NCBI GenBank assembly: GCA_023409975.1
Contig: JAEYQO010000121.1
Span: 1 to 64,000 of the forward strand
From: Bacteroidota bacterium
GTDB lineage: Bacteria > Bacteroidota > Bacteroidia > Chitinophagales > Chitinophagaceae
Length of the DNA stretch: 64,000 nucleotides
Direction: 5' to 3'
Positions 8,554 through 16,383 of this stretch are shown here, piece by piece. The notes below the pieces were generated by a model, which did not search any database, was not told the origin of the DNA, and saw only the letters and a list, made by a program, of their open reading frames with translations. The translations under genes were made by a program, and so were the position numbers. Numbering within the stretch: the stretch's first letter is position 1; each line of letters begins with the position of its first letter.

Positions 8554-9819
8554 CTAGAACAGCATGCCTGCTATCGTGGCGCTCAGGTAAGAAGCCAGAG
8601 TTCCACAAAGTAGCGCCTTCATACCCAGTTTGGCCAGGTCTGTGCGGCGTTCAGGTGCCAGAGCACCAATACCGCCGATCTGCATTCCCACGCTGCTGAA
8701 GTTTGCAAACCCGCAGATGGCCACGGTTACGATAGTCAGGCCTTTTTCCGTGAGAATCGGGACGGTTTTGTCTGTCAGGCTTTTGAAGGCGACAAACTCG
8801 TTGATGGTAATCTTTTGACCAAGCAGGGTGGCTGCATTGACAATGTCTGTCTGGGGAATGCCCATGGCCCAGGCAAAAGGATAGAAGATCTGGCTGAAAA
8901 TCCAGTTCAGGCTCAAATTGAAATCAGGATTGAACAGGTGGCCGATCTTAAGCAGGCTCCAGTCCAGGAAGGCAATTAATGCAATGAAGCCAATCAGCAT
9001 CGCAATGACATTCATCGCTATCTTAAAGCCGTCCGCTGCACCATGGCTGATAGCATCGATAAGATTGCTATAACCGCTTTTAACCTCTAGTTTTACTTTT
9101 CCCATCGTTTGAGATTCTTCCGTTTCAGGGAATACAATCTTCGCGATCACGAGGGCACCGGGCGCAGCCATAAGGCTCGCTGCGATTAGTTGCGGCGCGA
9201 TATTCAAACCGGCGCGCAAACCCATATTGGCATAAACGATGAGTATACCCCCGGCAATGCAGGCCAGACTCCCACTCATAGAGGCTAATAGTTCGCTGCG
9301 GGTCATAGTAGCGAGATAGGGGCGTATCATAACCTGCGCCTCAACCTGTCCGACAAAAGCACTGGCTACATTGCTCAGCGATTCCGCGCCACTAACTTTC
9401 ATAACCCAGTTCATGGCCCTGGCGATGAGGGACACGATTCGCTGCATGATTCCGATATAGTACAGGATCGCCACAAGTACCGTGACGAGGATAATAGTTG
9501 CGGTGATATTAAAAGCGAAAACAAAAGTACCTGGCAGGCTATAGTCCACAACCGCGCCGGTATAGTCGGTAGCTGCAATTCCTCCAAATACGAAGCTGGC
9601 CCCCTGCTTGGCAAATGCTTCAATACGTTCCATTGCCCTGCCGGCATTGGTGAAAAAGGTATTGACTGCCTGAACTTTGAAAACCAGAAAACCGATCAGG
9701 GTCTGTAAGGCCAATCCGCTGATGATCACTCTCGGATTGATCTTTTTCCGGTTATTCGAAAAAAGAAAGGCAATACCCAGTATCATTACCACTCCTATAA
9801 GTCCATGTAAACGTTCCAT
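8554..9819 (-). CDS. nupC: NupC-type concentrative nucleoside transporter (CNT family)
   Basis: 421-residue inner-membrane nucleoside:cation symporter. The N-terminal transporter segment, the gate domain and the C-terminal core with ITINEFVAF and GFANFSSVG are all present, as is the final APERRTDLAKLG loop of the family. In the nucleobase-binding motif GQ(T/S)E the third position is valine (GQVEAQV), which removes the hydroxyl that contacts the base in characterised CNTs. It is transcribed alone, divergent from rimM. Confidence 0.92.
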   Translation of the reverse strand: MERLHGLIGVVMILGIAFLFSNNRKKINPRVIISGLALQTLIGFLVFKVQAVNTFFTNAGRAMERIEAFAKQGASFVFGGIAATDYTGAVVDYSLPGTFVFAFNITATIILVTVLVAILYYIGIMQRIVSLIARAMNWVMKVSGAESLSNVASAFVGQVEAQVMIRPYLATMTRSELLASMSGSLACIAGGILIVYANMGLRAGLNIAPQLIAASLMAAPGALVIAKIVFPETEESQTMGKVKLEVKSGYSNLIDAISHGAADGFKIAMNVIAMLIGFIALIAFLDWSLLKIGHLFNPDFNLSLNWIFSQIFYPFAWAMGIPQTDIVNAATLLGQKITINEFVAFKSLTDKTVPILTEKGLTIVTVAICGFANFSSVGMQIGGIGALAPERRTDLAKLGMKALLCGTLASYLSATIAGMLF

Positions 9820-9836
9820 TTAGAAGAAAATATCTG

Positions 9837-9858
9837 CAAAAGTAAGTTCTAAAGAACT
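9837..9858 (-). promoter_or_regulatory. nupC promoter and AGTTCT-AA-AGAACT operator candidate
   Basis: On the minus strand a TACTTTTG -7 element (9837-9844) lies 17 bp before the nupC ATG. Immediately upstream, 9845-9858, is a perfect 14-bp inverted repeat AGTTCTAAAGAACT that covers the spacer where sigma would contact DNA, a suitable place for a repressor. Confidence 0.5.
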
Positions 9859-9878
9859 ATAACCTGCAGGAGATAGAT

Positions 9879-9977
9879 ACGGAATGTGTACGGAATGTGT
9901 ACTGAACCTGCGAAGAATGTGTCCGGAACATTAGTAACCGAGGTCTGACTTTAGCCTGACTCTAGCCTGACTCTGGC
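9879..9977. repeat. Nine-unit array of degenerate 11-bp repeats
   Basis: From 9879 the sequence divides without remainder into 11-mers. The first two are identical (ACGGAATGTGT at 9879 and 9890), a close relative recurs at 9912, and the last three are CTGACTTTAGC, CTGACTCTAGC and CTGACTCTGGC (9945-9977). The units between are decayed but keep the phase. The array ends 8 bp before the rimM -7 element. Confidence 0.8.
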
Positions 9978-9985
9978 GTTCACCT

Positions 9986-9993
9986 TATCTTTG
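9986..9993 (+). promoter_or_regulatory. rimM-trmD promoter (-7 element)
   Basis: TATCTTTG matches the Bacteroidota -7 consensus TAnnTTTG. It ends only 7 bp before the rimM ATG, which implies a leader of a few bases at most. No TTG is seen at the usual -33 distance; the 11-bp array occupies that position. Confidence 0.65.
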
Positions 9994-10000
9994 CCACCCA

Positions 10001-10501
10001 ATGATAAGAATTGGTAAGATAGCTGCGGCACATGGACTTCATGGAGACCTCATCCTGGTACATGTGGTGGGAAAGTCTGACTGGCTACAGAAAGATCAAA
10101 CATTGTTTCTGGAGTTGCAAAAAGGTAGTTATATACCCTTCTTTACCGTCCAGGTGAGGAGGAATACCGATGAGGAGTATTTTGTCAGACTGGACGAGGT
10201 AGAAAAGGTGGAGCAAGCGAGAAGGCTGGTCGGTAAGGCTGTTTACGTAAAAGAAGATATCATTTCAGGACATGCTGCTGAAAGTCCGCTTCTCTGGATC
10301 GGGTTTAAGCTCATAGACCGGAACAAAGGAAGTCTGGGTCAAATTGAAGATGTCGTTCAAACTGGTCATCAATGGCTGGCAAAGATCACCTGGGAGGGTA
10401 GGGAAGTGCTGGTACCGCTGATAGAACCAATGATCCTCGATCTGAATATCAAAAACCGTTTTATCCGGATGGATCTCCCGGAAGGATTACTGGATCTTTA
10501 G
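10001..10501 (+). CDS. rimM: Ribosome maturation factor RimM
   Basis: 166-residue 30S maturation factor that binds ribosomal protein S19. The N-terminal RimM barrel (IGKIAAAHGLHGDLILVHV) and the C-terminal PRC barrel (LLWIGFKLIDR..., ending PEGLLDL) are complete. It is followed after one base by trmD. The usual upstream partner rpsP is not here; nupC is divergent instead. Confidence 0.95.
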   Translation: MIRIGKIAAAHGLHGDLILVHVVGKSDWLQKDQTLFLELQKGSYIPFFTVQVRRNTDEEYFVRLDEVEKVEQARRLVGKAVYVKEDIISGHAAESPLLWIGFKLIDRNKGSLGQIEDVVQTGHQWLAKITWEGREVLVPLIEPMILDLNIKNRFIRMDLPEGLLDL

Positions 10502-10502
10502 T

Positions 10503-11192
10503 ATGAGAATTGATATAATTTCTGTTGTGCCTCAATTACTTGAAAGTCCCCTGGGCCATTCTATCATGAAAAGGGCCCGGACAAAAGGACTTCTGGAGGT
10601 TGTAGTGCACAATCTGCGCGATCATACGCCTTACAGACAGGGGCAGGTAGACGACTACCAGTTTGGCGGGGGAGCGGGTATGGTAATGATGCCGGAACCT
10701 TTAGCGATCCTGTTGGATAAGCTGAAAGCAGAACGCAACTATGATGAGGTAATATACATGACACCTGACGGTCATACCTTCAATCAGCAATCAGCTAACC
10801 GGCTATCCCTGAAAGAGAACCTGATCATAATTTGCGGGCACTATAAGGGCATTGACGAGCGGATCCGGGAACATTACATAACTATGGAAATCTCCATCGG
10901 GGATTTTGTTTTGAGTGGTGGCGAATTGGCGGCGGCGATAGTCGTAGACGCTGTGGGCCGGCTGATACCAGGTGTGCTGAACGACGAAACCTCTGCACTA
11001 TTTGACTCCTTTCAGGACGGATTGTTAGCGCCCCCTGTTTACACCCGTCCCGCCGATTTCAGAGGATGGAAAGTGCCAGAGGTATTACTTTCCGGAGATC
11101 CCAAAAAGGTAGATGAATGGCGCCACGAGATGTCCCTGCAACGTACCCGGGAACGCAGACCTGATTTGCTGGGTGAGGAGGATGAGGAATAA
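10503..11192 (+). CDS. trmD: tRNA (guanine37-N1)-methyltransferase
   Basis: SPOUT-family enzyme that makes m1G37 in tRNAs reading CNN codons and prevents frameshifting. 229 residues. The knotted SAM site is visible as ICGHYKGIDERIREHY and DFVLSGGELAA, with the catalytic-arginine helix ERRPDLL at the C-terminus. Separated from rimM by a single base, so probably co-translated; rplS follows under its own promoter. Confidence 0.96.
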   Translation: MRIDIISVVPQLLESPLGHSIMKRARTKGLLEVVVHNLRDHTPYRQGQVDDYQFGGGAGMVMMPEPLAILLDKLKAERNYDEVIYMTPDGHTFNQQSANRLSLKENLIIICGHYKGIDERIREHYITMEISIGDFVLSGGELAAAIVVDAVGRLIPGVLNDETSALFDSFQDGLLAPPVYTRPADFRGWKVPEVLLSGDPKKVDEWRHEMSLQRTRERRPDLLGEEDEE

Positions 11193-11205
11193 AGACAAAT
11201 TTTTT

Positions 11206-11234
11206 TTGTAATCCACAATAAAGGCTTACCTTTG
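11206..11234 (+). promoter_or_regulatory. rplS promoter
   Basis: TTG at 11206-11208, an 18-bp spacer, then TACCTTTG at 11227-11234: both elements of the Bacteroidota promoter at near-ideal spacing. It lies inside the trmD-rplS gap, 22 bp before the rplS ATG. Confidence 0.75.
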
Positions 11235-11256
11235 CCAACCCAAAATCTTAGTTAAA

Positions 11257-11619
11257 ATGGATGCTATAGCGTTTGTACACGAGCAAATGTCCGGTAAAAA
11301 GGAATTTCCAAAGTTTAAAGCTGGCGATAACGTTACAGTTAATTATAGAATCGTTGAAGGAAACAAAGAACGTATTCAGTCTTTCAAAGGTGATGTGATC
11401 AAACGCCAGGGCCGTGGCGCTACCCAGACCTTCACTGTACGTAAGATCTCTGACGGTATAGGCGTAGAACGTCTGTTCCCTCTGTTTTCTCCCAATATCG
11501 ATTCTATCATTCTGAACAAAGTAGGTCGCGTTCGCCGTGCGAAACTGTTCTACCTCCGCGAGCGTAGCGGTAAGTCTGCACGAATCAAGGAAAAGAAAAG
11601 AGCGGTTCAAAGCGCATAA
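11257..11619 (+). CDS. rplS: 50S ribosomal protein L19
   Basis: 120-residue large-subunit protein at the 30S-50S interface. The family core is plain: PKFKAGDNVTVNYRI, GVIKRQG-type loop (GDVIKRQGRG), TFTVRKISDGIGVERLFPL and the basic tail with RRAKLFYLRERSGKSARIKEK. It stands behind trmD as in most bacteria but has its own promoter and terminator. Confidence 0.97.
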   Translation: MDAIAFVHEQMSGKKEFPKFKAGDNVTVNYRIVEGNKERIQSFKGDVIKRQGRGATQTFTVRKISDGIGVERLFPLFSPNIDSIILNKVGRVRRAKLFYLRERSGKSARIKEKKRAVQSA

Positions 11620-11640
11620 CATCCTTCATATACTATTCGA

Positions 11641-11672
11641 AAAGGGGCTTTCCAATGGAAAGCCCCTTTTTT
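11641..11672 (+). terminator. rplS terminator
   Basis: Stem AAAGGGGCTTTCC pairs with GGAAAGCCCCTTT around a 3-base AAT loop, followed by a run of Ts, 21 bp after the rplS stop. Confidence 0.93.
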
Positions 11673-11713
11673 TGCTATGCTGTAAAGTAGCTGGGAATAG
11701 GCGTCGTCTCCTA

Positions 11714-12478
11714 TTAAATAAATGGCTTTATCCTCTTGTTGTTCTCAAGATGAACAAATAACAGATCGCCGGTATTCGGACGCAGAACATTCTCGTGGCG
11801 CTTGAGCTGGTTATCTTCAAGTTCCCAGACTTCATAGCCTATCGATTTCAGAAAGTCTTCTACCTTTTGTTTGTGACTTCCAAAGGTTTCAACCTGTATC
11901 AATGGCTTGTGAGTTGTCAGTATATCTTTCATCTCAGGAAGCACAATTTCTTCATACCCTTCGATATCACACTTGATAAAGTCGATTCTATCCAGGTTGC
12001 CAAACAGAACCCCTGGCTTTTTCATCTGAGCCTTGAAACTGAACTCTGAGGCTGCAGCGGTCTGATCATCCACGACATGCGGTAAACCTGTCCGCAAGTA
12101 CCCGAAATGATCCGGTGTAGCCAGGGTTATCTCCTTTTCTTCTTCTCCCAAAGCATAGTTTAGCAGCGTTATCTGTGGATAGCGACCCGTAGCCCACCTG
12201 ATGGTGTCTGCGAATGGTTTCACAGGCTCAACTGCATAAACTTTCCCTGAAGGTCCCACCCACTTTGCAAACAACACGGTATAGTAACCCAGGTTAGCCC
12301 CAATATCAATCACCGTATCACCGGGTAATATCAGATTCGCATCAAAATAATGGTACTTGTAAATGATGTCCTTCTTCAGCATCCCATTCGCATACATGAA
12401 ATGAAAGCTTTTGTGTAGTACCCGCAGGTAGTTTTTAAGACCGAGTATTTTGAAAAAAGTCTTTTTCAGAAATGGCAT
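11714..12478 (-). CDS. FkbM-family methyltransferase
   Basis: 254 residues. A class I SAM-binding motif VIDIGANLGYYT near residue 58 is followed by the acidic EPV (near 84) and the FkbM signature FIKCDIEGYEE near 165. FkbM enzymes O-methylate sugars or polyketides, so envelope glycan modification is the likely role here, but the substrate cannot be read from the sequence. Transcribed alone; upstream (12509-12529) an imperfect GCTAAA/TTTAGC inverted pair overlaps its probable promoter. Confidence 0.85.
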   Translation of the reverse strand: MPFLKKTFFKILGLKNYLRVLHKSFHFMYANGMLKKDIIYKYHYFDANLILPGDTVIDIGANLGYYTVLFAKWVGPSGKVYAVEPVKPFADTIRWATGRYPQITLLNYALGEEEKEITLATPDHFGYLRTGLPHVVDDQTAAASEFSFKAQMKKPGVLFGNLDRIDFIKCDIEGYEEIVLPEMKDILTTHKPLIQVETFGSHKQKVEDFLKSIGYEVWELEDNQLKRHENVLRPNTGDLLFVHLENNKRIKPFI

Positions 12479-12553
12479 TGATGTTAACCGGATTATGCTC
12501 CGGGGGCGGCTAAAATAGCAAAGTTTAGCAGGAAACGGTGAGGGGCACTGCTC

Positions 12554-12585
12554 AAAAAAAAAAGGCTACCTCAACGGATAGCCTT
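12554..12585 (-). terminator. Terminator of the hldD-DUF4920 operon
   Basis: On the minus strand AAGGCTA and TAGCCTT form a hairpin followed by ten Ts, 24 bp after the DUF4920 stop. Confidence 0.85.
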
Positions 12586-12608
12586 CATTAAAAGCTCTTC
12601 AGCGTTTA

Positions 12609-13073
12609 CTAATCAACTACGATGACACCGACTGCATCAATCCGCAGTTCCTCTTTTTCTTTCGTAATGGTAGCAATCTCATCACTGGCTTTTCCTTCAT
12701 CTTCTGCATAGTGTTGCTGCGCCTCTACAGAAACGATTTTCTTCAGAGCGTCGCCAAACACCCACGCTTTTTTCCCTGCCAGATCCTTGGGTACCAGGAA
12801 CGCATGATCTCTGAACTTTACGAAAAGGTCATTGCCTTCCAATCCCTTTAGTTTCAGCCAGCATCCCTGCGCCTGACATACCTGTGTGATCTCACCGTAA
12901 ATAACTACCTGTTCCAGCTTGTCATCACCCAGAGTGGCCGTCAGCTCCTCAACTGTCATGGCATTATCCGTTGCGAAATCCTCGCCATACTGTTGACGTT
13001 CCTGAGAATAACCTGCGGTAGCAGTAAAGCACCCGATAGCCGCAGCCAAAAGAATATTCCTGATCTTCTTCAT
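12609..13073 (-). CDS. DUF4920 periplasmic protein
   Basis: 154 residues starting at the ATG at 13073, which gives a clean signal peptide (MKKIRNILLAAAIGCFTATAGYS). The body matches the DUF4920 pattern: an OB-like region with GEITQVCQAQGCWLKLK, where the CxxxxC pair may bind metal or form a disulfide. The gene starts 17 bp downstream of the hldD stop, so the two form an operon. Function unknown. Confidence 0.75.
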   Translation of the reverse strand: MKKIRNILLAAAIGCFTATAGYSQERQQYGEDFATDNAMTVEELTATLGDDKLEQVVIYGEITQVCQAQGCWLKLKGLEGNDLFVKFRDHAFLVPKDLAGKKAWVFGDALKKIVSVEAQQHYAEDEGKASDEIATITKEKEELRIDAVGVIVVD

Positions 13074-13090
13074 GAAATTTGATTGTTTAC

Positions 13091-14071
13091 TCAAAAATAC
13101 GCCTGATTAAACAAATAATCCTTCACATATTCCCGGACACCATCTTCCAGGGTGGTAAAGGTATGTGGATAGCCTGCTTTCTGCATCTTACTCATATCAG
13201 CCTCGGTGAAGTACTGATACTTATCGCGGATATCCTCTGGTGTATCAATAAACTCAATAGACACAGGAAGGTTTAAGGTGTCGAATATGGCAGTAACAAG
13301 ATCCTTAAAAGTCCTGGCTTTGCCCGAGCCCACATTATACAATCCGGACTCTGGCTGTTGTTCCATCAGCCAGAAACACATATTCGCTACATCCTTCACA
13401 TACACAAAGTCCCGTATCTGCTCACCATCCTTATAATTGGGGTTGTGCGATCTGAACAGCTTCACACTTCCCTTTTCCTGAATCTGTTTGAAGGCATGCA
13501 GGATCACAGATGCCATCCTTCCTTTATGGTACTCATTAGGACCGTAAACGTTGAAGAATTTAACGCCTGCCCAAAAGGGTGGGGCTTTCTTTTGCTCCAG
13601 TGCCCATTGGTCGAATTCCTGCTTCGACCGGCCATACGGATTCAAAGGTTGCAGTTTCTCTACGACTTCGTGACTGTCAGAATAACCAAACTCACCATTG
13701 CCATAGGTTGCTGCAGAGGAAGCATACACAAGGGGAATTTGCCTCTCCACACATATTTCCCAAACCGTTTTAGAATACTCGAGATTGAGCTTCCGGTGCA
13801 CCTCATAATCCATTTCCGTTGTATCGGTTCTGGCGCCAAGGTGAAAGATATACCGGATCTCGCCGGGGTGGGATTTACACCAGTCTGCAAACTGATCTCT
13901 GTGTACCTTATGCCGGTACTTCTTACCCTTCAGGTTCCGGCATTTATTCTCTTTCGAAAAATCATCGACCAATACGAGATCTTCGAACCCCAGTTCATTA
14001 AGAAAGCCGGTAAGGTAGCTGCCGATAAAGCCGGCAGCTCCCGTAACGGCTATTACATCTTTTTTGTCCAT
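13091..14071 (-). CDS. hldD: ADP-L-glycero-D-manno-heptose 6-epimerase
   Basis: 326-residue short-chain dehydrogenase/epimerase that makes the ADP-heptose precursor of the LPS inner core. NADP-binding TGAAGFIGSYL starts at residue 10; the catalytic Ser and YGRSK Tyr/Lys pair (near 166-170) are present, as is FFNVYGPNEYHKGRMAS and the C-terminal GSGKARTFKDL of the family. It lies 14 bp downstream of the His-rich protein and upstream of DUF4920. Confidence 0.93.
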   Translation of the reverse strand: MDKKDVIAVTGAAGFIGSYLTGFLNELGFEDLVLVDDFSKENKCRNLKGKKYRHKVHRDQFADWCKSHPGEIRYIFHLGARTDTTEMDYEVHRKLNLEYSKTVWEICVERQIPLVYASSAATYGNGEFGYSDSHEVVEKLQPLNPYGRSKQEFDQWALEQKKAPPFWAGVKFFNVYGPNEYHKGRMASVILHAFKQIQEKGSVKLFRSHNPNYKDGEQIRDFVYVKDVANMCFWLMEQQPESGLYNVGSGKARTFKDLVTAIFDTLNLPVSIEFIDTPEDIRDKYQYFTEADMSKMQKAGYPHTFTTLEDGVREYVKDYLFNQAYF

Positions 14072-14085
14072 AAGTAAGATTGGAA

Positions 14086-14400
14086 TTAGTGGCTGTGGCC
14101 TTCCATCTGCTCCTCGGTTGCCTCCGTAGCAGGACTGTGGTGTTGGGTTGTGTTCTCAGCAGGAACACCTACACCTGTTTCTCCTTCCAGTGTCTGACTT
14201 GAAGTAGCTTCCTGAGTATGGGGTGCAGCACCATGACCTTCCCCATGTCCCCCATCATCATGCCCCATGACTTTTACAAAGTTGACGGCGGCAATGAACA
14301 AGCCAACAAGAATGATTACGAACCAGAAAGACGCTATAAATGGTGTCCTTGTAGGTCTTGGGTCCGCCTGATGATGATGATGATGTGTTTCGTGCGACAT
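14086..14400 (-). CDS. Histidine-rich single-span membrane peptide
   Basis: 104 residues from the ATG at 14400; an upstream frame extension to 14463 lies above a good -7 element and is discarded. A pentahistidine run at residues 6-10 (cytoplasmic side) precedes one transmembrane segment (about 20-42). The periplasmic tail is poor in hydrophobics and rich in His, Gly, Thr and Glu, ending EGHSH. This looks metal-binding but no family is recognised. Fourteen bases separate it from hldD. Confidence 0.65.
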   Translation of the reverse strand: MSHETHHHHHQADPRPTRTPFIASFWFVIILVGLFIAAVNFVKVMGHDDGGHGEGHGAAPHTQEATSSQTLEGETGVGVPAENTTQHHSPATEATEEQMEGHSH

Positions 14401-14426
14401 GAAGTTCTTCTTTGAAAATTGATGCG

Positions 14427-14434
14427 CAAATCTA
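14427..14434 (-). promoter_or_regulatory. -7 element upstream of the His-rich peptide
   Basis: TAGATTTG on the minus strand, 26 bp before the ATG at 14400. It gives the His-rich/hldD/DUF4920 set its own promoter downstream of the dioxygenase gene and argues against the longer start at 14463. Confidence 0.55.
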
Positions 14435-14476
14435 TAAAAATATTCGAACCGGCACAGGTCCATTGCCTGTCTCTGA

Positions 14477-15004
14477 CTAAGCAGGCTTCTGTGGAGGTGC
14501 CATTACCTGACCGCAGTTTTTACAGGTTCGCTTGTCCTGGTCGGAATAGAACCGTTCCATAAGGGGTGGCAACTGGGCTACAATATCCGTGAGGTGAAAG
14601 TATTCCTCATACAGCTTTCCTTCACAATTCTCACAAAACCATAAAAATCCATCGGTCTCGTTACCTTTCCTCACTTTTTCGATTACTAACCCCACTGTAT
14701 TCGCGCCTCTTTGAGGAGAGTGCGGTACCTTAGCGGGTAATAAGAATATTTCACCCTGTCGAATTGGGATATCCCTTATCTTCCCATCTTCATGAATCCT
14801 CACGGTGATATCGCCTTCCAGCTGATAAAATAGCTCCTCGCTTTCATTATAATGAAAATCCTTTCTGCTGTTGGGCCCGCCTACAACCATGACTATAAAG
14901 TCGCCCGTGTTCTGGTACATCGTCTGATTACCTACTGGCGGCTTCAGCATGTGGCGGTTTTCTTCTATCCATTTATTGAGGTTGAATGGTGGTGTGACAG
15001 CCAT
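14477..15004 (-). CDS. nbaC: 3-hydroxyanthranilate 3,4-dioxygenase
   Basis: 175-residue cupin that opens 3-hydroxyanthranilate to the quinolinate precursor in the kynurenine route of NAD synthesis or tryptophan breakdown. Iron ligands His51, Glu57 and His95 are in place. The C-terminus carries the rubredoxin-like iron site of the bacterial enzymes, CENC (124-127) and CKNC (161-164). It starts 23 bp after the CNNM/CBS gene. No other kynurenine gene is in the window. Confidence 0.93.
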   Translation of the reverse strand: MAVTPPFNLNKWIEENRHMLKPPVGNQTMYQNTGDFIVMVVGGPNSRKDFHYNESEELFYQLEGDITVRIHEDGKIRDIPIRQGEIFLLPAKVPHSPQRGANTVGLVIEKVRKGNETDGFLWFCENCEGKLYEEYFHLTDIVAQLPPLMERFYSDQDKRTCKNCGQVMAPPQKPA

Positions 15005-15027
15005 GTTATCTGAATTTAAGAGTTGAA

Positions 15028-16296
15028 CTACAATGGTTTGAAAATCTTCATCTTGACGGTTTCAATCCGCGTTTCATTCATTAAAAGTATATCAAACTCA
15101 TAAAAACCAATAATGATCCGCTCTTTGTTTTTTGGAATCGTTCCATGGCTGGCAATAATAAAGCCCGAAAGGGTCTCAGACTCCTCATCTTCGAAATCAA
15201 ATCCATACCGCTCACTCAGATAATCCAGTTCCAGTCTTCCCGAGAAAATGTACTCATTCTCAGCGATTTGCTTTTCTACATACTCCTCCACATCATACTC
15301 GTCATTGATGTCGCCGAAAATTTCCTCCAGAACATCTTCCATGGTTACAATCCCTGCAGTTCCCCCAAACTCATCTATCACCCAGGCAATGCTCTTGCGG
15401 TCCTTCGTAAATCTGTTCATCAGATCTACTGCACTCATGGCTTCCGGTACCGCTGTGATGCTGTGTAGAATCTCACGGATGGTCGCTGGTTTCCGGTTCA
15501 GATCAAGATGGTGCAGATACCCTACGATATTATCGATATTGCCTTCATACACAATGATCTTGGATAGCTTTGTATCTATGAATTTCTGTCGTACTTCTGA
15601 AATGGCAGTCCCTACCTCCACACCTACCACTTCGTTTCGCGGGATCAGGCATTTCCTAACTCTGACGTTCACCAGCGAAAGAGCGTTTTCGAAAAGCTCA
15701 GTATTCACCTCCCTCGATTCTACATCATGCCCGTGTAAAGTTTGTTTAATGAAATGATCCAGGTCCACCCGGTTGAATACCTGCTGGTTTTCCTTGATGC
15801 GAACGTTAAACAGGTATTTGAGCAGGAATTCGGAAATAGACACGAAAACTCTTGCTACCGGATAGAGTATATAGTACATCAGGAACATCGGCAGCGCAAA
15901 AAAACTGAGTACCTGCTCCGCTTTCGTTCGGAATATTGCTTTGGGAATGAATTCCGCAAATAATAGGATCACGAGAGTGGCCAGCAGTGTATCCAGAACG
16001 AGATGGACATATTCCGACTGAAAAGCTGCAGGTAGTCTGGCTATGAGTGGCCCGGTTAGTTGAGTCATCACCAGTCCGTAGATAACAAGCATCACATTGA
16101 CTCCTATCAGACTTGTTCCTATAAACTCTGCAGGGCGGTCCATAAACCTCCCCAGAATCCTTCCAGCCAGTGTTCCCTGCTTCTTCTTAAGCTCAATGTT
16201 TAACCTGTTCGCGGAAATGAACGCGATCTCCGTTCCTGCGAAGAATCCGATCAGGATAATGCACCCAAGAAGGTATAACAATAGGTGTGATTCCAT
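15028..16296 (-). CDS. HlyC/CorC (CNNM/CBS) family membrane protein
   Basis: 422 residues from the ATG at 16296. An N-terminal CNNM membrane domain of about four segments (FFAGTEIAFISANRL, GTSLIGVNVMLV) is followed by two CBS domains (residues about 190-330, including WVIDEFGGTAGIVTMEDVLEEIFGD split over the second) and a C-terminal CorC/HlyC domain. These proteins are implicated in Mg2+/divalent-cation handling; GldE is a relative, but the ssb and gldD neighbours of gldE are absent. A -7 element at 16303-16310 rules out the longer start at 16323. Confidence 0.88.
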   Translation of the reverse strand: MESHLLLYLLGCIILIGFFAGTEIAFISANRLNIELKKKQGTLAGRILGRFMDRPAEFIGTSLIGVNVMLVIYGLVMTQLTGPLIARLPAAFQSEYVHLVLDTLLATLVILLFAEFIPKAIFRTKAEQVLSFFALPMFLMYYILYPVARVFVSISEFLLKYLFNVRIKENQQVFNRVDLDHFIKQTLHGHDVESREVNTELFENALSLVNVRVRKCLIPRNEVVGVEVGTAISEVRQKFIDTKLSKIIVYEGNIDNIVGYLHHLDLNRKPATIREILHSITAVPEAMSAVDLMNRFTKDRKSIAWVIDEFGGTAGIVTMEDVLEEIFGDINDEYDVEEYVEKQIAENEYIFSGRLELDYLSERYGFDFEDEESETLSGFIIASHGTIPKNKERIIIGFYEFDILLMNETRIETVKMKIFKPL

Positions 16297-16302
16297 AAAA
16301 AC

Positions 16303-16310
16303 CAAAGTTA
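16303..16310 (-). promoter_or_regulatory. -7 element of the CNNM/CBS gene
   Basis: TAACTTTG on the minus strand ends 6 bp before the ATG at 16296, so the transcript would be nearly leaderless. Confidence 0.6.
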
Positions 16311-16383
16311 ATAAAAAGGCCATACCAGCCCCCTTATGCCTGGCTGGCCTTAAGTGCTGATCCCGGTTCTCAATCCGGATGTT

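Noticed and set aside
9879..9977. CRISPR array
   Set aside because: Units are 11 bp, contiguous and without spacers; no cas genes are in the window.
13358..14077. 239-codon frame on the plus strand
   Set aside because: Antisense to hldD, which carries clear epimerase motifs.
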